From M3007 sp038246345 (GTDB lineage: Bacteria; Bacteroidota; Bacteroidia; Chitinophagales; Saprospiraceae), in the NCBI GenBank assembly GCA_038246345.1, contig JBBRWA010000208.1, forward strand, positions 1 to 11,093: a stretch of DNA of 11,093 nt. Reading direction: 5' to 3'. Below the pieces are notes generated by a model. That model worked only from the letters and a program-made list of their open reading frames with translations, ran no database searches and was not told the origin of the DNA. Positions 7,049 through 11,093 of the stretch are shown here, in pieces. A program made the translations under genes and the position numbers. Each line of letters opens with the position of its first letter. Position 1 is the first letter of the stretch.

Positions 7049-7153
7049 TTTTTATAGCGAAACAGGCGTCGTAATATGAGTCATCCCTTATTTTCGTGAA
7101 TCCTTTATAATTTTAAATAGAAATGGCTAGGAGAGTCGGTTGCATTCGTTTTT

Positions 7154-7231
7154 ACTTATTCGTCTGACCACGAAAAGTGGTCGGACGAGGGCCATTTGGT
7201 CTGACGATTTTTCATCGTCCGACCAATAAGT
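7154..7231. repeat. Double-hairpin repeat element (REPIN-like arrangement)
   Basis: Four copies of an 11-mer TGGTCnGACGA occur in orientations minus, plus, plus, minus (7160-7170, 7178-7188, 7198-7208, 7214-7224). They form two hairpins, 7161-7187 (loop GAAAA) and 7198-7224 (loop TTTTC), each with one non-Watson-Crick position. These are enclosed by a 7-bp outer stem ACTTATT/AATAAGT (7154-7160 with 7225-7231). The second and fourth copies are perfectly complementary, so an alternative long-range fold is possible. Paired inverted hairpins of this kind resemble mobile REP-doublet elements. Confidence 0.7.
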
Positions 7232-7375
7232 ATGCACAAACGCTCAAATTATACCTGTTTTTTCTCCAAAAAAGCAAGGGATGACGCATGTTTGAGTGAA
7301 AGATCGGCAAAAATAGCCCACTCCAAGCCATTTACCGACCATATACCTGTTTTTCTGCCTACTTTTCGCCCGGAC

Positions 7376-7412
7376 AAAAAAAATGAGGCAGTGCCACCAC
7401 AGCACTACCTCA
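7376..7412 (-). terminator. Rho-independent terminator on the minus strand
   Basis: On the minus strand TGAGGTAGTGC (7412-7402) pairs with GCACTGCCTCA (7394-7384) with one G-T wobble and a 7-base loop, followed by eight T (complement of A 7376-7383). This is a textbook intrinsic terminator. No minus-strand protein gene ends here, so it most likely ends a non-coding transcript. Confidence 0.8.
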
Positions 7413-7458
7413 GCCCTAACCAAATAAAACCAAATTATCTTTAAGTAAATTACTTTCT
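7376..7458 (-). ncRNA. Candidate small RNA with its own promoter and terminator
   Basis: A consensus -7 box lies at 7471-7464 and a strong intrinsic terminator at 7412-7376, on the same strand and about 50-90 bases apart. This implies an RNA of roughly 80 bases starting near 7458. The 5' part is AU-rich and contains an AAGTAA/TTACTT dyad (plus-strand 7443-7455). A GGTTTTATTTGGTTAGGGC segment precedes the terminator. No start codon with a sensible reading frame lies inside. The exact start is estimated from the promoter. It may belong to a known Bacteroidota RNA family such as Flavo-1, which I cannot test here. Confidence 0.55.
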
Positions 7459-7463
7459 GATGA

Positions 7464-7497
7464 CAAAGGTAAAATGACTTTGTGTACATCTTACAAG
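7464..7497 (-). promoter_or_regulatory. Promoter of the candidate small RNA
   Basis: On the minus strand TACCTTTG (7471-7464) matches the Bacteroidota -7 consensus TAnnTTTG exactly. CTTG (7497-7494) is a three-of-four match to the -33 TTTG, with a 22-base spacer. The only element that this promoter could transcribe before a terminator is the short RNA described here. Confidence 0.55.
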
Positions 7498-7676
7498 AAC
7501 GAGTTTGTTTTTTAAAAAAAAATGAATTTGGACAATAACAGCGATCCATTTTTTCCTTAAAGTAGCATTTTTCGCATCAGCATTATTTTCGTTTTTTTTC
7601 ACGAAAAAAAACTTTTACTTCTGATAAGAAATCAAAATAGCCAATTTTAAGAACATAATTTTATAAATTTAAAAAA

Positions 7677-9101
7677 ATGACAAAATCTTTTTTTCACGCG
7701 TTGATCCGCAATACCATGAATTTTACCCTTATTCTCATTTGTACACTAAGTACCAGCTTTGGCCAAAATCCGAAAAGTGGTTCCGATGCCAAAGCGGTCG
7801 ATGGGATTTATGGCCAAGCCCTAACTGACAGCCGTTGTTATGCTTGGCTGGAATACCTGTCGCTGGGGGTTGGGCATCGACTCAGTGGGAGCAGCGGCGC
7901 ATCAAAAGCAGTGGCCTGGACGAAGTCCGTAATGGATACCATGCACCTCGATTCCGTATGGTTACAACCTTGCATGGTGCCCCATTGGGTACGGGGGGAT
8001 GCCGAGCAGGTGCGGCTTTTAGATCAGGAACGGGGCACTTTTACACCTTTGCAAGCCCTGGCTTTGGGCGGTTCTGTGGGTACACCCACCGAGGGTTTGG
8101 AAGCAGGCGTTATAGAGATATTGTCATGGGAGGAGCTGGATCGATTGGGCAGCAAAGCGATTCGCGGTAAAATCGTGTTCTACAACCGCCCGATGGACCC
8201 GACAAGGATACGAACCTTTGAAGCGTATGGCATGGCCGTCGATCAAAGGGTTGGCGGGGCTTCCCGGGCTTCAAAATATGGCGCTGTCGGTGTGCTGGTG
8301 CGCAGCATGAGCCTGCGTCTCGATGATTTCCCACATACCGGAACCCTGCATTACGATTCTGCCTTTGCGCTGATACCAGCCGTGGCCATAAGTACTATAG
8401 CAGCCGAGCGGCTATCTGCGGCCTTGCGTGACAACCCTGATGTGCGGGTTTCCATGAAGATGAACTGCCAAACCCTGCCAGATGTACTGTCTTACAACGT
8501 CATCGGAGAAATCAGGGGCACGGAACAAGCAGGCACTTTCATCACCATCGGCGGCCACCTCGACAGTTGGGATGTGGGGCATGGCAGTCACGACGACGGC
8601 GCTGGCGTGGTACAAAGTATGGAAGTGCTGCATATTTTACAACGCATTGGCTACCGCCCCCGGCACACCATCCGCTGTGTGCTGTTTATGAATGAAGAAA
8701 ATGGGACAAGGGGTGGCAAGGCTTATGCCGCAGAAGCTGTACGCAAAAAAGAAACCCACCTGTGCGCCATCGAAAGTGATGCAGGAGGCTTCACCCCAAG
8801 GAGCTTTACCTTCGATGGCGACGAGACTGTTTTTAGCGGCTTTTTTGACCGCGTAAAAGCATTGGAACCCTTGTTCGAGCCTTACGGGCTTAAGCTGGCG
8901 AAAGGCGGTTCCGGTGCCGACATCGGCCCTTTAAAAAGCACCAAAGCATTGCTTTGTGGCTATTCTCCCGATTCGCAGCGCTATTTCGATTACCACCACA
9001 CAGCAGACGACACTTTTGACAAAGTAAACAAAAGGGAACTGGAACTTGGTGCTGCGAGTATGGCAGCGTTGGTGTATTTGATTGACAAATATGGGTTGTG
9101 A
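7677..9101 (+). CDS. Secreted M28-family zinc peptidase (carboxypeptidase Q/PGCP-like)
   Basis: This is a metallo-exopeptidase with two co-catalytic zinc ions, probably acting on peptides in the periplasm or outside the cell. The N-terminus carries a signal peptide. Met1 or Met14 could start it (MNFTLILICTLSTSFGQ), with cleavage after GQ. Residues about 110-260 are a PA-type insert domain (IRGKIVFYNRP, YGAVGVLVRS). The peptidase domain follows, from about 270 to 474. Predicted ligands are His294 (GGHLDSWD), bridging Asp306 (HDDGAG), Glu341 (NEENG), Asp368 (ESDAGG) and His441 (YHHTADDT), with Asp296 and Glu340 as the catalytic helpers. Spacing between the first His and the bridging Asp is 12, as in human carboxypeptidase Q. 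All expected residues are present and the length is normal. Its stop is three bases from the convergent lipoprotein stop. Aminopeptidase versus carboxypeptidase specificity cannot be decided. Confidence 0.93.
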   Translation: MTKSFFHALIRNTMNFTLILICTLSTSFGQNPKSGSDAKAVDGIYGQALTDSRCYAWLEYLSLGVGHRLSGSSGASKAVAWTKSVMDTMHLDSVWLQPCMVPHWVRGDAEQVRLLDQERGTFTPLQALALGGSVGTPTEGLEAGVIEILSWEELDRLGSKAIRGKIVFYNRPMDPTRIRTFEAYGMAVDQRVGGASRASKYGAVGVLVRSMSLRLDDFPHTGTLHYDSAFALIPAVAISTIAAERLSAALRDNPDVRVSMKMNCQTLPDVLSYNVIGEIRGTEQAGTFITIGGHLDSWDVGHGSHDDGAGVVQSMEVLHILQRIGYRPRHTIRCVLFMNEENGTRGGKAYAAEAVRKKETHLCAIESDAGGFTPRSFTFDGDETVFSGFFDRVKALEPLFEPYGLKLAKGGSGADIGPLKSTKALLCGYSPDSQRYFDYHHTADDTFDKVNKRELELGAASMAALVYLIDKYGL

Positions 9102-9104
9102 GCT

Positions 9105-9992
9105 TTATTCCCTAAAGCGACTGGCAGCCTTTTGCTCCAAATCCCCCATGGAAAAAATATCCGTCAAACGCCCCTCCACCTTGAAGGCATCTTTGCCATA
9201 AGACTTGCTGTAATACACCAAACCCAACCCCTTGGCATAACGTTCTTCGCCAAAAGTTTCCAAATCGGGTCGCCCTTCCTTTTGGCTGCTGATGGACTCA
9301 TAAAAGGCAAATCGGATGCAAGGGTAACTTTCTCCATTGAACTCAAAATCTGAGACGTTGCCTACATAGCGCCGTTTTCGATTGAGGTAAATAACAGTTT
9401 CAGGATCGTCGGGAGGTGTGAAATGCAGCTTGAATTCAAATATGCCGGACGAATCGCGAACGGAAAAAGGGAATAGGTTGGGCGACTCAATGTTTGTCTG
9501 AATTTGGGTTTGCCCTTGTTCCGTTTCCGACGCGGGTTCATAAAGGTTGTACTCTTTGGCGATGGCACCCGATTTGGTGATCTTTTCGCGCACAATCTGC
9601 CCGATCTCAAAATTTTGATCGTAAAAAGTGCCCGAAAGAAACAAACCGCTGTCACGCACAAAACCTCGGTAATACCAGTATTCCAGGGAAATTGAATCTT
9701 TGTTTGACACGGCATACTCATACACCTGGCCCTTGCGAAGCGCTTTTACCGGAAAATAATATGCCTCGATATCACGCCTGCCGCCATCGCTGCAGGAAGT
9801 TAAAAAGGCAAAAGGCAAAAGGCAAAGGGCAAGGAGCAAGCGGCAAAAGGCAAAAGGCAAGGAGCAAAGGGCGGAAGTAAGGGGCAAAGGTCTAGGAGCC
9901 TGTCGCGATGAGGCATTAAGGTGCCTTTCGGCTTTGCGGAAGACGGCGAAAAGGGCAAAAAGCAAAAAGCAAAAGGCAATAAAAAAAGACAT
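9105..9992 (-). CDS. Lipoprotein of unknown function with repeat-encoded signal region
   Basis: The mature protein starts at the Cys in PFAFLTSC, followed by SDGG, a good lipobox. It has about 229 residues without a motif I can name: YYFPVKALRKGQVYEYAV, later SYPCIRFAFYES and a Gly/Tyr-rich GLGLVYYSKSYGKDAF. The composition is beta-rich. The start is uncertain. The frame is open up to 10067, but that would overlap the upstream gene. ATG 9992-9990 gives MSFFIAFCFLLFALFAVF, itself a hydrophobic segment, then about 30 polar residues, then a second hydrophobic stretch that ends at the lipobox. Both hydrophobic stretches are translations of heptamer repeats (9949-9977 and 9802-9872). Length changes there would shift the upstream frame. 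It lies 47 bases after the UbiA-like gene and is probably co-transcribed with it. Confidence 0.75.
   Translation of the reverse strand: MSFFIAFCFLLFALFAVFRKAERHLNASSRQAPRPLPLTSALCSLPFAFCRLLLALCLLPFAFLTSCSDGGRRDIEAYYFPVKALRKGQVYEYAVSNKDSISLEYWYYRGFVRDSGLFLSGTFYDQNFEIGQIVREKITKSGAIAKEYNLYEPASETEQGQTQIQTNIESPNLFPFSVRDSSGIFEFKLHFTPPDDPETVIYLNRKRRYVGNVSDFEFNGESYPCIRFAFYESISSQKEGRPDLETFGEERYAKGLGLVYYSKSYGKDAFKVEGRLTDIFSMGDLEQKAASRFRE
9802..9872. repeat. Tandem heptanucleotide repeat (about ten units of AAAAGGC) inside the lipoprotein gene
   Basis: Units of seven bases ending in C run without a break: AAAAGGC four times (the first with one extra A), AAAGGGC, AAGGAGC, AAGCGGC, AAAAGGC twice, AAGGAGC, AAAGGGC, with some degeneracy between copies. 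On the coding (minus) strand the consensus is GCCTTTT, which translates to the hydrophobic heptapeptide AFCLLPF in every frame. It forms the hydrophobic core just before the lipobox. Units of seven change the reading frame when gained or lost. Confidence 0.85.
9949..9977. repeat. Second, shorter heptamer tract near the lipoprotein start
   Basis: AAAAGGGC is followed by AAAAAGC twice and AAAAGGC, the same heptamer family as the tract at 9802-9872 and in the same orientation. It codes for the hydrophobic FFIAFCFLLFALF stretch right after the ATG at 9992. The 76 bases between the two tracts are not repetitive. Confidence 0.7.
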
Positions 9993-10039
9993 CGGTTTAG
10001 GTTCGCAGGCGCAAAAATTGTGGAACAACAGCTGTAATT

Positions 10040-10813
10040 TCAGTGCAAAAGTAGAACAAGGCTGCATTGAAATAGCATAAGCGCATCAATCAGTACTTTA
10101 TGCCAAGGATGCCAGGACTCTTTTTTAATCAAGAAATGTAGCCACCAGGCACTTACAATCAAGGAAACTAACAAAGAAATCGCGATTGACATGCTGTAAA
10201 CGCCCGTTGTCCATCCAATGCCGACAAACAGTGCCGCAGCGCCAAATCCTTGGTAAATCAACAAAAAGGTGCCTTTTTGTTCCAATGTCATCGCCAGTGT
10301 TGTCAACCCTGCCCGACGATCGTAAGCCAAGTCGTTTAAGTCGTATGCCAGTGCCAACGCAAATATAAATGCTGCACGTGACAAAAACATGGGCCAGGCT
10401 AGGCTCCAAATCTCAAGGTGAAGCGGCAAAAAAACCGTTACCCAAGCCCAAGCCAAAGCAACTGTCAGGGGTTTTGCCAATAAACTCGCACGCAAACCCG
10501 CTTTGCCCGGCCGCTGAAAGCCGTAATATGCCAGCCAAAAGAACATGGGAACCAAGGCGACAACAACATCTTCAATGGATTGCACCCAAAAAGCACCCCC
10601 TACCCCCCCTAACGCTGCGCCCCCCCAGGCGGCTGCCCTGAACCGCCAATCGCTGTGCGTACAGTGATACCCAAACAAAGTACCACCAAAAATAAAACCC
10701 TCCAAAAAGCCCATCGACAAGGGTATGCCAAGTACCAAGTGCGTTTGTACCACCATCGCCAAGACGCAGATGCCAATCATAAATACCCGTAGGAAAAGTA
10801 ATATGCTGGACAT
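10040..10813 (-). CDS. UbiA-like integral membrane protein lacking the first Asp-rich motif
   Basis: From ATG 10813-10811 (MSSILLFLRVFMIGICVLAM) the protein has 257 residues and about seven to eight membrane segments. The frame can be extended to 10963, but the extra 50 residues are not hydrophobic and look non-coding, so the shorter start is chosen. Residues about 157-175 read YDLNDLAYDRRAGLTTLAM, matching the second Asp-rich motif of UbiA-type prenyltransferases. The first motif (NDxxDxxxD) expected near the second helix is absent; the corresponding area reads FGYHCTHSDW. Members of the superfamily with this loss occur in Bacteroidota and have no assigned substrate, as far as I recall. Prenyl transfer is therefore doubtful. 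The gene is 47 bases upstream of the repeat-bearing lipoprotein and divergent from the exported protein at 10990. Confidence 0.75.
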   Translation of the reverse strand: MSSILLFLRVFMIGICVLAMVVQTHLVLGIPLSMGFLEGFIFGGTLFGYHCTHSDWRFRAAAWGGAALGGVGGAFWVQSIEDVVVALVPMFFWLAYYGFQRPGKAGLRASLLAKPLTVALAWAWVTVFLPLHLEIWSLAWPMFLSRAAFIFALALAYDLNDLAYDRRAGLTTLAMTLEQKGTFLLIYQGFGAAALFVGIGWTTGVYSMSIAISLLVSLIVSAWWLHFLIKKESWHPWHKVLIDALMLFQCSLVLLLH

Positions 10814-10989
10814 GGGAACAAAACAGTTTCTGTTGATTGATGTTGTGGCGGGGCCAGGTGGGGGTGCGCTAAAATGTCGGGCAACGACAATGATACACAA
10901 AACCTGAGACCTTTTAGCTTGTTGTAATGCACAAGGCAACCCACCCGCCTTTACCTGCGCCAAAGGAAGTGTTAAAAATTATATCGGTT

Positions 10990-11093
10990 ATGAAAAATCA
11001 ATGCCTACTCTCCCTCCTGCTGCTTGCTGCTTTTAGCATCAATGCTCAAAATACCTTCACCCTCCAACGCAACCTGAATTGGGATGATGCCCC
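10990..11093 (+). CDS. N-terminus of an exported protein (3' end outside window)
   Basis: ATG at 10990 opens MKNQCLLSLLLLAAFSINAQ, a clear Sec signal peptide with cleavage after NAQ. It is followed by NTFTLQRNLNWDDA at the window edge. The start of mature proteins of the type IX sortase PorU (peptidase C25) can look like this, but 34 residues are too few to name the gene. The 176 bases between it and the divergent UbiA-like start hold no promoter I can defend. Confidence 0.7.
   Translation, partial: MKNQCLLSLLLLAAFSINAQNTFTLQRNLNWDDA

Larger units (their letters stand above)
7049..7676. other. 628-bp gap without a credible protein gene, holding repeats and a candidate small RNA
   Basis: The gap lies between the divergent S9 and M28 peptidase genes. 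It holds a double-hairpin element (7154-7231), a minus-strand promoter plus terminator that suggest a small RNA (7376-7497), and a 10-bp AT-rich inverted repeat (7591-7600 with 7603-7612, GTTTTTTTTC and its complement) ahead of the M28 gene. Short open frames on both strands lack protein-like composition. No convincing promoter was found for either peptidase gene; TATTTTCG at 7584-7591 is a one-mismatch candidate for the M28 gene. Confidence 0.6.

Noticed and set aside
7154..7412. CRISPR array
   Set aside because: The repeats are inverted hairpins of 11-mers with irregular spacing, not direct repeats with equal spacers, and no cas genes are present.
7244..7549. Minus-strand open frame of 101 codons
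   Set aside because: It spans the small-RNA promoter and the intrinsic terminator, and its aromatic/Cys-rich translation does not look like a protein.
7591..7612. AT-rich inverted repeat as a terminator
   Set aside because: The stem is almost only A-T pairs with a two-base loop and no gene ends into it, so it is mentioned only as part of the gap.
9993..10067. 25-residue N-terminal extension of the repeat-bearing lipoprotein
   Set aside because: It would overlap the end of the UbiA-like gene by 28 bases and adds nothing signal-like; ATG 9992 is preferred.
10814..10963. 50-residue N-terminal extension of the UbiA-like protein
   Set aside because: It is polar, Pro/Ala/Arg-rich and unlike a membrane protein start, whereas Met at 10813 begins directly with a hydrophobic helix.

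Overview
The window looks like chromosomal DNA from a Bacteroidota bacterium, most likely of the Saprospiraceae/Haliscomenobacter type. The evidence is a Por-secretion (type IX) C-terminal sorting tail, several Bacteroidota-style promoter boxes (TAnnTTTG), little sign of Shine-Dalgarno sequences, several signal-peptide or lipoprotein genes, and a dipeptidyl-peptidase of the S9B type common in this phylum. No tRNA, rRNA, CRISPR array or intact insertion sequence is visible.

Layout, left to right. (1) 2-709: the 3' end of a large secreted protein ending in a type IX sorting tail, followed by a perfect 42-bp inverted repeat (708-793) that separates it from a convergent gene. (2) 852-1097 (minus): a small XRE/Cro-type repressor. 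Its divergent upstream region carries a 14-bp palindrome and promoter-like boxes on both strands, so it may control itself and the plus-strand genes that follow. (3) 1316-4816 (plus): a cluster that looks AT-richer than its surroundings. It holds a roughly 710-residue Cys-rich lipoprotein whose C-terminus seems displaced by a one-base frameshift, a 211-residue exported protein, a 113-residue membrane-anchored or secreted protein, and a 3' fragment of a second copy of the 211-residue gene. This has the look of an accessory locus shaped by duplication and decay. (4) 4904-7048 (minus): a complete secreted dipeptidyl-peptidase IV-like serine peptidase, with a GC-rich hairpin/G-quadruplex-like element at its 3' end. 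(5) 7049-7676: a 628-bp gap without a credible protein gene. It holds a double-hairpin repeat and a probable minus-strand small RNA with its own promoter and terminator. (6) 7677-9101 (plus): a secreted M28 zinc peptidase with a full set of metal ligands. (7) 9105-10813 (minus): a lipoprotein whose signal-peptide region is built from heptanucleotide repeats, preceded by a UbiA-like membrane protein that lacks the first Asp-rich motif. (8) 10990-11093 (plus): the first 34 codons of another exported protein.

The two peptidases (S9B and M28) could both act on peptides outside the cytoplasm, but they are divergent and separated by the RNA/repeat region, so nothing shows they are co-regulated. The most unusual items are the heptamer repeat that encodes the same hydrophobic heptapeptide in all three frames of a lipoprotein signal region, the frameshift that detaches a barrel-like C-terminus at 3375-3500, the decayed paralogue tail at 4712-4816, and the unannotated small RNA at 7376-7458. 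Function calls beyond the peptidases, the XRE protein, the sorting tail and the UbiA-like fold are inference.
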